From: an uncultured Mycoplasmatota bacterium
Lineage (GTDB): Bacteria > Bacillota_I > Bacilli_A > RF39 > UBA660
Assembly (NCBI GenBank): GCA_900542735.1
Contig: UQOS01000001.1
Span: 59,397 to 123,396, forward strand
Length of the DNA: 64,000 nt
Direction: 5' to 3'
Each line of letters opens with the position of its first letter. The first letter of the stretch is position 1. Of this stretch, positions 17,839 through 27,943 are shown in pieces. A model generated the notes under the pieces. The model was not told the origin of the DNA, made no database searches, and saw nothing but the letters and a program-made list of their open reading frames with translations. Made by a program: the position numbers and the translations under genes.

Positions 17839-19179
17839 ATGGAAAAATTCTCATTAATTATTACTCATTATAATCAAATGAAATATATAAAAGAGGCAAT
17901 ATTATCAGTTCTTAATCAAAATTACAAAAATATTGAAATAATTGTTTCAGATGATCATTCTAAAGAGTTCGATAAAGATAAAATTGAAGAAATATTTAAA
18001 AAATATAATAAAAAAAAGTTTGAATATAAAATATATCAAGGTAAAGCTAATTATGGGACGGTAAAGAGTTTAAACAATGCGTTATCGCTTGCTACTGGTG
18101 AATATATTCTGTTTTTTGCTGCAGATGATAAATTAGCTAATGAATCTGTTATTAGCAATTTCGTTAATGAGTTTAAAGATAAAAATAAGAATATTGTTAC
18201 TTCACAATGTGGATTATATGATCATGATCTAAAGGTAAAATATGGTTGTTATGTTAATGCAAAAAATGCATTAGATTTAAATAAAAAAAATAGTATGGCC
18301 GTTTATGAAAAAACATGTGAAGGTTGTTTTTATGGAGCTGGTGGAACAGCATACAGAAAAAATATTTTTGAAAAATATGGAAAATTCAATGAAAAATATA
18401 AATATGTAGAAGATTGGTCATATTGGTTGTATGTAACAAGAAGTGGAGAAATGATATATTATGCAGATTTTGATTCACTATGTCACAGAGATGGTGGTAT
18501 AAGTCACAGTGTTTTTGCTCCTGAAACTGTGCCACCACACATAAAACAATATTATAGAGATATTTTAAATATATATATTGATCAGATTTTGCCATATGTA
18601 AATAATTTTACAACAAAAGAAAAGTATAGAATTATGAGACAATTTAATGAAACAATTTTATATTATTCATATTTTGTTCCGGAATTAAGTTCCTATTTAA
18701 AAGACTTTGATAACGCAAGAATAAATGATAAAAAGCTTAAATATTATTGGAAAATACAGACATTAAAAAAGATATTAAAAAAATCTTTTAATTTAAATTT
18801 ACTTAATAAACTTAGAGTGTTATTTATCTATAACAAGCCAGTAATAGTATCAATGTGTTATTGGTTATCAATTTGTTACTTTTATATTAATAAAATTGAA
18901 AATTTAAACAATAATTTGTTATTATTAATATATACTTGTTTATATGTATTAATATATGTTTTAGCTTATTTTATTGACAAAGTATCATACAGGTTAAAAA
19001 CAAAGCATTTATATAAAATACTGGTATGGATTTTATTAAATATAGTGTCAATAAATGCTTTTAAGATAAGTAATGATAATGTATTTCTACTATTAATTTT
19101 AAACTATTTCATTACACATATATTTTTATATTTATTATCTGGAGTCTTAAAATTTATTAGACTTTATAGAAGAAGATAG
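17839..19179 (+). CDS. Family 2 glycosyltransferase, tandem copy 2
   Basis: 446 aa. The same design as the preceding gene: SLIITHYNQMKYIKEAILSVLNQNY, VSDDHSKE, NYGTVKSLNNALSLATGEYI with FFAADDKL, then WSYWLYVTRSGEMIYYADFDSLCHRDGGIS. The C-terminus carries about four hydrophobic helices (from residue ~325), two more than copy 1. It starts directly after the previous stop with GGCGGGG upstream. The pair looks like an old tandem duplication that has specialised for different sugars or acceptors. Confidence 0.88.
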   Translation: MEKFSLIITHYNQMKYIKEAILSVLNQNYKNIEIIVSDDHSKEFDKDKIEEIFKKYNKKKFEYKIYQGKANYGTVKSLNNALSLATGEYILFFAADDKLANESVISNFVNEFKDKNKNIVTSQCGLYDHDLKVKYGCYVNAKNALDLNKKNSMAVYEKTCEGCFYGAGGTAYRKNIFEKYGKFNEKYKYVEDWSYWLYVTRSGEMIYYADFDSLCHRDGGISHSVFAPETVPPHIKQYYRDILNIYIDQILPYVNNFTTKEKYRIMRQFNETILYYSYFVPELSSYLKDFDNARINDKKLKYYWKIQTLKKILKKSFNLNLLNKLRVLFIYNKPVIVSMCYWLSICYFYINKIENLNNNLLLLIYTCLYVLIYVLAYFIDKVSYRLKTKHLYKILVWILLNIVSINAFKISNDNVFLLLILNYFITHIFLYLLSGVLKFIRLYRRR

Positions 19180-19261
19180 CATATTGTCGATAGAAAACTG
19201 CTAAATAATTGCATTTTTCTATCAAATAATGTAGAATATTATGTTATATAGGGAGGTTTTT

Positions 19262-20002
19262 ATGGAAGAAAATAAAACATTTATTCACCCAACTGCGTTA
19301 GTTTATCCAAATGTTGAATTTGGAGATAATGTATATGTTGGGCCATATTGTATTGTTGGGGAGCCAACATTTGGCTATTATAAAAATGCAGAAAATCATG
19401 AGTTTAAAAAAACAATAATTGGATCAAATGCAATTTTAAGAGCAAACACAATAATTTATGAGGGTTGTCAAATTGGAGAAAATTTTCAAACAGGACATCA
19501 TGTTACAATAAGAGAAGATAGTATTATTGGAAAGAATTGTTCCGTTGGTACATTAGGAGATATACAGGGAAAAGTAAAAATAGGAGACTTTGTCCGTTTA
19601 CATTCAAATGTACATATTGGTCAATTTACGGAAATAGGCAATTATGTATGGATGTTTCCATATTCTATAACTACAAATGATTTATATCCTCCAATGGATA
19701 GATTAACTGGCTGTAAAATAGGCGATTATTCATTAATAACAACAGGTGCTATTCTTTTGCCAGGTGTTGTTATTGGCGAAAATTGTATGGTTGCAGCAGG
19801 GGCTGTTGTAAGTAAAAATGTTGAAGATGGAAAAGTTGTAATGGGTGTTCCAGCTAGGGAAAGAGGATACATAGAAGATATTTTAGATGAAAATGGAAAT
19901 CATATTTACCCTTGGCCTCAATACCTTGAAGAAGATAGAGGTTATCCTTGGCAAAATGACAAACAAAAAACAAAAGTAATGGGAAGTTATAAAGAAAAAT
20001 AG
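19262..20002 (+). CDS. fdtC: Left-handed beta-helix sugar N-acetyltransferase (FdtC-like)
   Basis: About 246 aa built from hexapeptide repeats (IHPTALVYPNVEFGDNVYVG, IGENFQTGHHVTI, IGDYSLITTGAILLPGVVIG). The C-terminal VMGVPARERGYI tail is common in sugar acetyltransferases. With FdtA and FdtB directly downstream it probably acetylates the 3-amino group of dTDP-3-amino-3,6-dideoxyhexose using acetyl-CoA. The ATG at 19262 has GGGAGG in front; an ATG at 19241 lies upstream of that site. QdtC-like activity (gluco isomer) is equally possible. Confidence 0.82.
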   Translation: MEENKTFIHPTALVYPNVEFGDNVYVGPYCIVGEPTFGYYKNAENHEFKKTIIGSNAILRANTIIYEGCQIGENFQTGHHVTIREDSIIGKNCSVGTLGDIQGKVKIGDFVRLHSNVHIGQFTEIGNYVWMFPYSITTNDLYPPMDRLTGCKIGDYSLITTGAILLPGVVIGENCMVAAGAVVSKNVEDGKVVMGVPARERGYIEDILDENGNHIYPWPQYLEEDRGYPWQNDKQKTKVMGSYKEK

Positions 20003-20011
20003 GTGATAGAA

Positions 20012-20443
20012 ATGTATAATAGTGGCTTGTTTAAATTTAGAAAAATTAGTTCACCAACTAATCCTAATTTAGGAAATTTAACTCCAATTGAAATACCAGG
20101 TGATATTCCTTTTGAAGTAAAAAGAATGTATTATATTTATGGTGTTGGACAATCTGAAGTAAGGGGAAATCATTCTCATAAAAAATTACATCAAGTATTA
20201 ATTTGCCTAAATGGCAGTATAGATGTAAGATTAGAAAATTTTTTTGGAGAAGAAAAATATACATTAAATGATCCATCTGTTGGATTATATGTTGGACCAG
20301 ATAACTGGAGAGAAATGTCAAATTTCAGTGATAATAGTGTATTACTAGTCTTAGCATCAGCACCATATGATGAAAACGATTACATAAGGGACTATGATGA
20401 ATTCGTTTCATTTAATCAAAAAAAATATGGGGGTAAAAAATAA
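20012..20443 (+). CDS. fdtA: dTDP-4-keto-6-deoxyhexose 3,4-ketoisomerase (FdtA/QdtA family)
   Basis: About 143 aa, a single cupin of the WxcM-like family. [20 protein letters not shown] carries the active-site histidines, and [24 protein letters not shown] is typical. It moves the keto group of dTDP-4-keto-6-deoxyglucose from C4 to C3 so that the neighbour FdtB can aminate C3. AGGTGA before the ATG at 20012 favours it over the GTG at 20003. Whether the product is galacto (FdtA) or gluco (QdtA) cannot be decided by eye. Confidence 0.88.
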   Translation: MYNSGLFKFRKISSPTNPNLGNLTPIEIPGDIPFEVKRMYYIYGVGQSEVRGNHSHKKLHQVLICLNGSIDVRLENFFGEEKYTLNDPSVGLYVGPDNWREMSNFSDNSVLLVLASAPYDENDYIRDYDEFVSFNQKKYGGKK

Positions 20444-21594
20444 TGGTCGAATCAAAAAGAAATATTCCATTTGCAAATTTAAAACCAGTTAATGGAATGA
20501 TAAGAGAAGATTTAATAGCATGCTTTGCTGATACATTGGACAAAGAGTGGTTTATTGGTGGAGAAAAAGTAAAAGAGTTTGAAGATAAGTTTGCAAAATA
20601 TTGTAATGCAAAATATTGCGTTGGTGTTGGTAATGGTCTTGAATCAATAGAATTAGCCTTATTAGGGTATGGCATTGGATCAGGTGATGAAGTTATTGTT
20701 TGTTCTCATACTTTTATAGCAAGTGCATTGGCAATTTCAAAAACTGGTGCTACCCCAATTTTTGTTGAACCAGATTTAGATTATTGTTTAATTGATCCAA
20801 CAAAAATTGAAGAAAAGATTACGCCAAACACTAAAGCTATAATTGCGGTTCAATTATATGGACAATGCTGTGATATGGATTATATTAATAATTTAGCTAA
20901 AAAATATAATTTAAAAGTAATAGAAGATGCTGCACAAGCACATGGAGCAAAATATAAAGATAGAATTGTAGGATCTTTGGCAGATGTAGCAGCGTTTAGC
21001 TTTTATCCAGGAAAAAATTTAGGGGCATTAGGTGACGCAGGAGCAATAGTAACAAATGATGAAGTATTAGCAAATAAGGTAAGAGAAATTGCTAATTATG
21101 GAGCATTTGTTAGATATCATCATAATGTTAAAGGGACAAATTCAAGATTAGATGAAATGCAGGCAGGATTTTTATCATTAAAATTAGATCATCTTGATGA
21201 AGTAAATAACTACAGAAGAATGGTAGCACAAAAATATAGTGATGGTATAAAAAATGAAAGTATAATACTTCCTAAAGTTGCACCAACTAATGAACACATT
21301 TGGCATTTATATACAATTAGGACTGAGGAAAGAGACTTATTAATTAAATATTTAAATGAAAATGGTATTGGAACTAATGTACATTACCCAATACCTATTC
21401 ATAAACAACAAGCATATTCAGAATATAATGATTTATATTTACCAAACGCAGAACAAATTGCATCAACAACACTTAGCATTCCTATGTACTATGGAATGGA
21501 AGATGAAGATATATCTTATGTTATTGAAAAACTAAACAACTATGATATGGAAAAGGAAAAAGAAAAATCAAAAGTGTTGATTAACAAAATATAA
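20443..21594 (+). CDS. fdtB: dTDP-3-amino-3,6-dideoxyhexose aminotransferase (FdtB/DegT family)
   Basis: 383 aa, DegT/DnrJ/EryC1/StrS aminotransferase. The PLP lysine is about residue 191 in [43 protein letters not shown] and [16 protein letters not shown] are further family motifs. It transfers an amino group from glutamate to C3 of the keto sugar made by FdtA. The ATG overlaps the fdtA stop (TAATG). A terminator follows, closing the rfbA-fdtB transcript. Confidence 0.9.
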   Translation: MVESKRNIPFANLKPVNGMIREDLIACFADTLDKEWFIGGEKVKEFEDKFAKYCNAKYCVGVGNGLESIELALLGYGIGSGDEVIVCSHTFIASALAISKTGATPIFVEPDLDYCLIDPTKIEEKITPNTKAIIAVQLYGQCCDMDYINNLAKKYNLKVIEDAAQAHGAKYKDRIVGSLADVAAFSFYPGKNLGALGDAGAIVTNDEVLANKVREIANYGAFVRYHHNVKGTNSRLDEMQAGFLSLKLDHLDEVNNYRRMVAQKYSDGIKNESIILPKVAPTNEHIWHLYTIRTEERDLLIKYLNENGIGTNVHYPIPIHKQQAYSEYNDLYLPNAEQIASTTLSIPMYYGMEDEDISYVIEKLNNYDMEKEKEKSKVLINKI

Positions 21595-21600
21595 AAAATG

Positions 21601-21633
21601 AAACCTTGTTCTCATTATGATACAAGGTTTTTT
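21601..21633 (+). terminator. Terminator after fdtB
   Basis: Perfect 9-bp stem AAACCTTGT / ACAAGGTTT with the T-run TTTTTT, seven bases after the stop. Confidence 0.85.
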
Positions 21634-21957
21634 AATAATTAATTATTGATTACCTGGACAGGTTTAATAATACCTGAGTATATGTTAATTTGGTAACCTA
21701 TAGTTTTAAATTTTGAGTGTGAGAAGTTATAATTATTAGTTATAACTATTAAAAGAAGATTATAGAAATTAGTATAGAGAAAAGTATTATAATGAAAATG
21801 AAACTATTAATAGTATGAAACTATTAAATACTATATTTAAAATGTTAAAAAATGGACCGATGATATTATAAGATAAAAAAGTAGTAAACATAAGTGTTTT
21901 ATCTATAATATTAAATATGATATAATGAAGATGTATAGAATAGGAGGAAGTGATTTG
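21634..21957 (+). other. Intergenic region with promoter of the ABC exporter
   Basis: No gene seen. It contains two overlapping small palindromes (ACCTGGACAGGT near 21652 and CAGGT/ACCTG around it), an inverted repeat GTTATAA / TTATAAC (21726-21746), and TATAAT at 21921-21926, a likely -10 box about 32 bases before the next start. Confidence 0.45.
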
Positions 21958-22710
21958 ATGGCAGTAAAAAATAGAAAAAATAGCAAATATGCAATAATAG
22001 TAGATAATGTATCAAAAGAATTTAAATTGGTATATGATAAGCCATATACTTTAAAAGAGAGATTAGTGTTTTGGAATAAAACAAAAGTTGGAAAACATCA
22101 AGTATTAAAAAATATTAATTTGAAGATAGAAAAGGGAGAAACAGTAGCTTTAATTGGTGTTAATGGAAGTGGTAAGAGTACATTGCTTAAATTAATGACA
22201 AAGATAATTTATCCTACTTCAGGAACTATAACAACAAATGGCAAATTAACATCATTACTTGAATTAGGAGCAGGTTTTCACCCTGATTTTACAGGAAGAG
22301 AAAATATATATTTTAATGCATCAATCTTTGGATTAACAGCTGCTGAAATTGACAAAAGAGTACAAGACATAATTGATTTTTCAGAATTAGGTGAATTTAT
22401 AGATGCACCAGTTAGAACATATTCTTCAGGAATGTATATGAGACTTGCATTTTCTGTAGCTATAAATGTTGATGCTGAAATATTATTAATTGATGAAATT
22501 TTAGCAGTAGGTGATCAGCATTTTCAAGACAAATGCTTTGAAAAAATGCAAGAGTTAAGAAATAGTGGTAAAACAATTGTAATTGTAAGTCATTCATTAA
22601 ACTCAATACAAAAATTATGTGATAGAGCTATTTGGATATATAATGGTGAAGTTAAATTGGATGGGAAAACAAAAGAAGTATGCGAAGAATATATGAGGGT
22701 GTGTGGTTAG
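21958..22710 (+). CDS. Polysaccharide ABC exporter, ATP-binding subunit (Wzt/TagH type)
   Basis: About 250 aa. Walker A GVNGSGKST near residue 70, signature YSSGMYMRLAF near 157 and Walker B ILLIDEILAVGD near 180. LLELGAGFHPDFTGRENIYF is diagnostic for the polysaccharide/teichoic-acid exporter family. It lacks the long C-terminal carbohydrate-binding domain of some Wzt proteins, so it probably does not read a chain-end modification. AGGAGG precedes the ATG; an earlier ATG at 21925 lies within the -10 box. It works with the permease that follows. Confidence 0.93.
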   Translation: MAVKNRKNSKYAIIVDNVSKEFKLVYDKPYTLKERLVFWNKTKVGKHQVLKNINLKIEKGETVALIGVNGSGKSTLLKLMTKIIYPTSGTITTNGKLTSLLELGAGFHPDFTGRENIYFNASIFGLTAAEIDKRVQDIIDFSELGEFIDAPVRTYSSGMYMRLAFSVAINVDAEILLIDEILAVGDQHFQDKCFEKMQELRNSGKTIVIVSHSLNSIQKLCDRAIWIYNGEVKLDGKTKEVCEEYMRVCG

Positions 22711-22711
22711 A

Positions 22712-23494
22712 ATGATAAAAGAATTAATAAATAATTTATATAATTATAGGCAACTTTTAAAAAGTAATGTTCAAAAAGAAATTAGGGGAAAATATAAAGG
22801 ATCCTTTTTAGGAGTGCTTTGGTCATTTGTAAATCCTTTGTTAATGACATTAGTATATGCAATTGTATTTCCATTAATTTTAAAAAATACTGAACCTCAT
22901 TATGTTACATATTTAGTTATAGGAATTTTACCTTGGAATTACTTTACGACAGTAATAGGGCAAGGCACAAATACTATTTTAGTTAATGGTGGAATTTTAA
23001 AAAAAGTATATTTTCCACGAGAAATATTACCGATTTCAGTAAACTTAAGTGGAATTATTAATTTCTTAATATCATGTCTAGTAATGTGTTTATTCTTAAT
23101 ATGTAGTGGAATAGGATTTAGTTGGAATATTTTATTTTTTCCATTAATTTTATTAGCTCAATTCATTCTTTTACAAGGAATAATATTTATAACTTGTGCT
23201 ATTAATGTTTATGTTAGAGATCTTGAATATATTATTAATTTTATTATTAGTATGTTATTTTATGCAACACCAGTTTTATATTCAGCTAGCATGTTTAGTG
23301 GTAGTAAGTTAGAATGGATTATAAAATTAAATCCAATGGCTACTATTATCAATTCTTATCGTGATATTTTCTATTATCAAACAATGCCTAATATAAAAAT
23401 GTTATTACTTGTTTTAATTGCAGGAATTGTATTATTATATGTTGGATTAAGAGTATTTAGAAAATTAGAAAAAGGTTTTGCAGAGGAATTATAA
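22712..23494 (+). CDS. Polysaccharide ABC exporter, permease (Wzm/TagG type)
   Basis: About 260 aa with six hydrophobic segments. The N-terminal KEIRGKYKGSFLGVLWSFVNPLL and the late LKLNPMATIINSYRDIF are hallmarks of the ABC-2 O-antigen/teichoic-acid permease family. Its ATG comes one base after the stop of the ATPase gene. Together they move a completed polyprenyl-linked glycan across the membrane. Confidence 0.93.
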   Translation: MIKELINNLYNYRQLLKSNVQKEIRGKYKGSFLGVLWSFVNPLLMTLVYAIVFPLILKNTEPHYVTYLVIGILPWNYFTTVIGQGTNTILVNGGILKKVYFPREILPISVNLSGIINFLISCLVMCLFLICSGIGFSWNILFFPLILLAQFILLQGIIFITCAINVYVRDLEYIINFIISMLFYATPVLYSASMFSGSKLEWIIKLNPMATIINSYRDIFYYQTMPNIKMLLLVLIAGIVLLYVGLRVFRKLEKGFAEEL

Positions 23495-23495
23495 T

Positions 23496-24338
23496 ATGAA
23501 ATTAGCAGGGGTAGTAGTATGGTATAATCCATCAAAAAAAGATATAAAAAATATAGATAGTTATATTAAAGCGGTCGATAAATTGTATATAGTTGATAAT
23601 TCTGAAAATGGAAGCAATGAATCAAAAATACCAAATTCAAAGAAAGTAGAGTATATATACCAAAATGAAAATTTAGGTATTGCGAAAGCATTAAATATAG
23701 CTTGTTATAAAGCAATCAAAGAAAAATATAAATTTATTTTAACAATGGATCAAGATAGTTGCTTTAAGTCAAATGATGTAGATAAAATGAAAACTAAAAT
23801 TTCTAGTTTAGATTTAAGTAAAATAGGAATAATTAGTCCTTGGCATAAAACTAAATTAAAATTAGAAAAACCAAAAGATGAAATTGATTATCCATTAGAT
23901 GTAATGACATCAGGAAATATTTTAAATCTAGATATTTTTCAAAAAATAGGTGGTTTTAAGGAATTTCTATTTATTGATGGTGTTGATATTGAATACTGTT
24001 TAAATCTTAAGAAGAATGGCTATAAAGTAATGAGAATAAATAGCATTGAACTGCAGCATGATTTAGGTGATATTTTCTATAGAAACTTTTTAGGAAAAGA
24101 ATTTATGTGCGATAATCATAATTATCTAAGAATATATTATATGACTAGAAATTATCGTTATATTAGAAAAGAATATAGAAATATTGCTCCGGAGTTTTGT
24201 GATATTTTAGTAAAAATAAAAGGTTTAATTTTCAAAATAGTATTTTATGAAAAAGATAAATTTAGAAAATTAAGAAGCATTGTGTTTGGAATATATGATT
24301 ATAAACATAATAATTATGGTAAATACCAAGGTAGGTGA
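23496..24338 (+). CDS. Family 2 glycosyltransferase (rhamnosyltransferase-like)
   Basis: About 280 aa. GVVVWYNPSKKDIKNIDSY, LYIVDNSENGS, NLGIAKALNIAC and ILTMDQDSCF (the metal-binding DxD) give the GT-A core. DVMTSGNILNLDIFQKIGGF and FIDGVDIEYCL resemble rhamnosyltransferases. ATG at 23496 follows AGAGGAATT; the next gene begins five bases after its stop. It probably adds a sugar to the exported glycan. Confidence 0.88.
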   Translation: MKLAGVVVWYNPSKKDIKNIDSYIKAVDKLYIVDNSENGSNESKIPNSKKVEYIYQNENLGIAKALNIACYKAIKEKYKFILTMDQDSCFKSNDVDKMKTKISSLDLSKIGIISPWHKTKLKLEKPKDEIDYPLDVMTSGNILNLDIFQKIGGFKEFLFIDGVDIEYCLNLKKNGYKVMRINSIELQHDLGDIFYRNFLGKEFMCDNHNYLRIYYMTRNYRYIRKEYRNIAPEFCDILVKIKGLIFKIVFYEKDKFRKLRSIVFGIYDYKHNNYGKYQGR

Positions 24339-24342
24339 GAAA

Positions 24343-26511
24343 ATGGCTGATATTAAATATTTATTAGATAAATCTAAGGAGACAATTCAAGAAGAAGGAG
24401 TTGTTGGATTTATAAAGAAAACAGGACGTTATGTAACAGGACATAAGAATCCAGTAAAAAATGTTAATTGCTATAAAGATGTTCTATTTATAAATGGGTG
24501 TACTTTACCTCACCCAACTAGATATAGAGTAGATCATCAAATGGAACAACTTTTAGCAAATGGTTATACAACTGATACTATTTTTTATGAAGATTTAACT
24601 TTAGAACAAGAAAAATATTATAAGACCTTTGTGTTTTTTAGATGCCCAATAACCGAAACTATAGAAAAGTTTATTACTTTAGCTAAAAAACAAAATAAAG
24701 TTATTTTTTATGATATTGATGATTTAGTTTTTGATAAAGAATATACAAAGACTATAAAACATTTAAAAACATTAAATAAAGATGAATTAGATTTATATTA
24801 TGATGGTGTAAAAAGAATGGGACAAACTCTAAAACTATGTGATTATGCTATTACTACTACACCAACATTAGCAAATGAATTAAGAAAATATGTTAAAGAT
24901 GTATTTATAAATCGTAATGTAGCATCAGAAAAAATGACAGAGCTATCTATTCGTGCAATCAAAAATATAAATAAAGATAATTCAAAGGTTATTATAGGCT
25001 ATCTAAGTGGAAGTATAACTCATAATGCTGACTTTGAACTAATTTTACCAGTCATTGAAAAAATCATGGAAAAATATAATGATGTATATCTAAAAGTAGT
25101 TGGATTATTAGATATTCCAAAAGAATTACAAAGATTTTCTGATAGAATTTTAACTGCACCTTTTGTATCATGGAAAAAGCTACCTGAAATTATAGCATCT
25201 ATAGATATTAATTTAGCACCACTTGAAGATAGTATTTTTAACGAAGCAAAATCAGAAAACAAATGGATAGAAGCAGCTTTATGTAAAATACCAACTGTTG
25301 CTTCTAATATAGGTGCTTTTAAAGAAATGATTCAAAATAAACAAGATGGATTTTTATGTTCAAATGAAGAAGAATGGTTTCAGGTGCTTGAAGAATTAGT
25401 AGTAAGTTTAGATTTACGAAATAGTATTGGAACAAATGCATATAATCGAGTAACTAAAAATAATGTTACTACTTACACCGGCTATTCTTTAACAAAATTT
25501 ATTTCCAGTAAGTTACCAAAAACAATAGCCTTTGTGTTACCAACAACTAATATTAGTGGTGGAGTGAATGTAATATTAAAGCACTGTAGTATTTTGAAAA
25601 ATGTAGGTATGAATGTATTTATTATTAATTCTGATAAAGTAAACGATAATATTATAAATAATGATGGTGAAATAGAAGTTATTTCCAATGTAACTAGTAA
25701 AATAGATGCCAAAATAGATGTAATGGTTGCTTCTCTTTGGGCTACTTTAGATTATGTGAAAAAGTATCCTAAGGTATTAGAAAAAGCATACTTAGTTCAA
25801 AATTTTGAAACTGATTTTATGAAATATGGTGATTATGGAAAAATTATAGCAAATTCTACTTATAGTTATGATGATATAAAATACATCACAATATCTAAAT
25901 GGTGCCAAAATTGGTTAGAAAATAAGTATGAAAGAAAAGTATCATTTATAAGAAATGGAATTAATTTAAATCAATTTCCATATAAAAAAAGAAAATTTAA
26001 TAAAAAAATTAAAATTTTAGTAGAAGGAAATAGTGATGACTACTATAAAAATGTTGATGAGAGTTTTAAAATAGTCGAAAAACTTGATAAGAGCAAGTAT
26101 GAAATTCAATTTTTATCTTATCAAGGAAAGCCTAAAAATTGGTATTATGTTGATAAATTTATGCATCGTGTTCCTTACGATCAGGTTGGAAAAGTTTATC
26201 AAGATGCGGACATTTTAATTAAATCTAGTATTTTAGAGAGTTTTTCTTACCCACCACTTGAAATGATGGCTACTGGTGGTGTTTGTGTAGTAGTTCCAAA
26301 CGATGGTAATATTGAATATCTAAAAGATGAAGAAAATTGTTTGTTTTATGAAAAAGGGAATATAGATCAAGCCGTACAACAAATAGAAAGATTATCAAAT
26401 GATAAGAAGTTGCGTGATCATTTAATTAAAGAAGGCATTAAAACAGCTAAAAGTAGAAATTGGAAAGAAATAGAAAAGGAAATAGTGGAAGTGTATGTTG
26501 GAAATAAATAA
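24343..26511 (+). CDS. Two-domain glycosyltransferase with WsaF-like C-terminal half
   Basis: About 722 aa with two GT-B-type parts. The first (residues ~40-390) has VIFYDIDDLVFDKEY, VIIGYLSGSITHNADFE and LAPLEDSIFNEAKSENKWIEA. The second (~390-722) opens TIAFVLPTTNISGGVNVILKH, continues AYLVQNFETDFMKYG and ends SILESFSYPPLEMMATGGVCVV, the WsaF rhamnosyltransferase pattern. Each half could add one sugar. AGGTGAGAAA precedes the chosen ATG at 24343; an earlier ATG at 24280 lies inside the previous gene. It overlaps the next gene by 17 bases. Confidence 0.85.
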   Translation: MADIKYLLDKSKETIQEEGVVGFIKKTGRYVTGHKNPVKNVNCYKDVLFINGCTLPHPTRYRVDHQMEQLLANGYTTDTIFYEDLTLEQEKYYKTFVFFRCPITETIEKFITLAKKQNKVIFYDIDDLVFDKEYTKTIKHLKTLNKDELDLYYDGVKRMGQTLKLCDYAITTTPTLANELRKYVKDVFINRNVASEKMTELSIRAIKNINKDNSKVIIGYLSGSITHNADFELILPVIEKIMEKYNDVYLKVVGLLDIPKELQRFSDRILTAPFVSWKKLPEIIASIDINLAPLEDSIFNEAKSENKWIEAALCKIPTVASNIGAFKEMIQNKQDGFLCSNEEEWFQVLEELVVSLDLRNSIGTNAYNRVTKNNVTTYTGYSLTKFISSKLPKTIAFVLPTTNISGGVNVILKHCSILKNVGMNVFIINSDKVNDNIINNDGEIEVISNVTSKIDAKIDVMVASLWATLDYVKKYPKVLEKAYLVQNFETDFMKYGDYGKIIANSTYSYDDIKYITISKWCQNWLENKYERKVSFIRNGINLNQFPYKKRKFNKKIKILVEGNSDDYYKNVDESFKIVEKLDKSKYEIQFLSYQGKPKNWYYVDKFMHRVPYDQVGKVYQDADILIKSSILESFSYPPLEMMATGGVCVVVPNDGNIEYLKDEENCLFYEKGNIDQAVQQIERLSNDKKLRDHLIKEGIKTAKSRNWKEIEKEIVEVYVGNK

Positions 26512-27919
26512 AAAAGGAATAAGTATAGAAAAACTTTTTGTAGTAATAGGATTGATTGTTGGTTGCATGTTTATTTATATAATACCACCTTTTCAATCTC
26601 CAGATGAAGACAGTCATTTTAAAAAGGCTTACTCTATAGCTAATGGAAATTTATATGCTAAATCTGAAAATAAAACAATAGGTTTAGAAATACCAGAAGC
26701 TATGGATGATTATATAAATAATAAACTTTCAATGATGGGTAATAGAGAATTAAAATATAGTTATAATGATTTTTATTATGACCAATATCTAACAAACGAT
26801 TTATCAAAAACATCATTTTATAGAGTATCAACATCTGAAACTTCTCCTATTGCGCATTTAATTCCTGGAATTGGAATATTGATTGCTAAATTATTTGGAT
26901 TAATTTTTTTCAAAGGTAATCCATCAATTGCATTTATGTTATCATTTGCTAGATTTTTTTCATTACTATCATACTTAACGATTGGTTACTTTGCTATAAA
27001 ATTAACACCAGCATTTAAAAAAAGCTTTTTTGCAGTTTTACTTATGCCGATGTCTATATTTTTAGGTAGCATGGTAACATATGATAATTTATTAATATCT
27101 ATTACAGCATTAGCAGTAGCATCTATTTTAAAATTAACTTATGATAAAAAAGAAAAATTTGATAATAAATGGTTTATAGTATTTGCAGTTATTGGATATA
27201 TATTACTAAATGTTAAAGTAATATATGCACCAATATTAGGATTAATGTTATTTATTCCTAATGAAAGATTTAAAAATAAGGATAAAAAAGAAAAATGGAA
27301 AACATATTTACTATTAGGTACTGTTATTATACTAGCAACGATATTATTAAAAATACCAAATTTATTGTTAGAATCTGCTAAGAGCTCTGATCTATATAGT
27401 AAACAACTTCAATATGTTTTATCACACCCACTATCATATACTAAAATCTTGCTTAATAATATTAGAGGTCAATTGATTCAACAACTATATTGGATGGTTG
27501 GTACCTTTGGTTTATTAGATACTTATTTACCACCTTTATTTATGTTTATATCTTTTATAAATTTGATAATTGTATTTATTACTGATGGAATATCTGAAAA
27601 AATTAAAATAAATTATAAACAAAAAATAATAGTGTTATTATCTTTTATTCTTGGAGTAGTAGGTATGTATACAGCTATGTATTTATATTGGACTGTTGAT
27701 GTATTTGGTGAAGTTGGAGGCAATACTATAACGGGAGTACAAGGAAGATATTTTATTCCATTATTAATTTCTTTACCATTATTATTTTCAAATAGTATAT
27801 TTAATAGGAATAAAAAAATATTTAACTTTTCCAAAGAATATTTTAATTATTCCATCTTAATTATAATAATTTGCCTAACGATTAGTATGCTAGTTAGTAT
27901 AACAAGATTTTGGATATAA
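26495..27919 (+). CDS. DUF2142 membrane protein (GT-C-like)
   Basis: 474 aa, about eleven hydrophobic helices. IIPPFQSPDEDSHFKKAYSI, right after the first helix, is the DUF2142 hallmark: an acidic first extracytoplasmic loop of the GT-C kind that suggests use of a polyprenyl-phosphate sugar donor outside the membrane. The start overlaps the previous gene. The polyprenyl-phosphate sugar module immediately downstream could supply its donor. Confidence 0.8.
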   Translation: MLEINKKGISIEKLFVVIGLIVGCMFIYIIPPFQSPDEDSHFKKAYSIANGNLYAKSENKTIGLEIPEAMDDYINNKLSMMGNRELKYSYNDFYYDQYLTNDLSKTSFYRVSTSETSPIAHLIPGIGILIAKLFGLIFFKGNPSIAFMLSFARFFSLLSYLTIGYFAIKLTPAFKKSFFAVLLMPMSIFLGSMVTYDNLLISITALAVASILKLTYDKKEKFDNKWFIVFAVIGYILLNVKVIYAPILGLMLFIPNERFKNKDKKEKWKTYLLLGTVIILATILLKIPNLLLESAKSSDLYSKQLQYVLSHPLSYTKILLNNIRGQLIQQLYWMVGTFGLLDTYLPPLFMFISFINLIIVFITDGISEKIKINYKQKIIVLLSFILGVVGMYTAMYLYWTVDVFGEVGGNTITGVQGRYFIPLLISLPLLFSNSIFNRNKKIFNFSKEYFNYSILIIIICLTISMLVSITRFWI

Positions 27920-27943
27920 AATAATTGAATGGGAAGTGATAAT

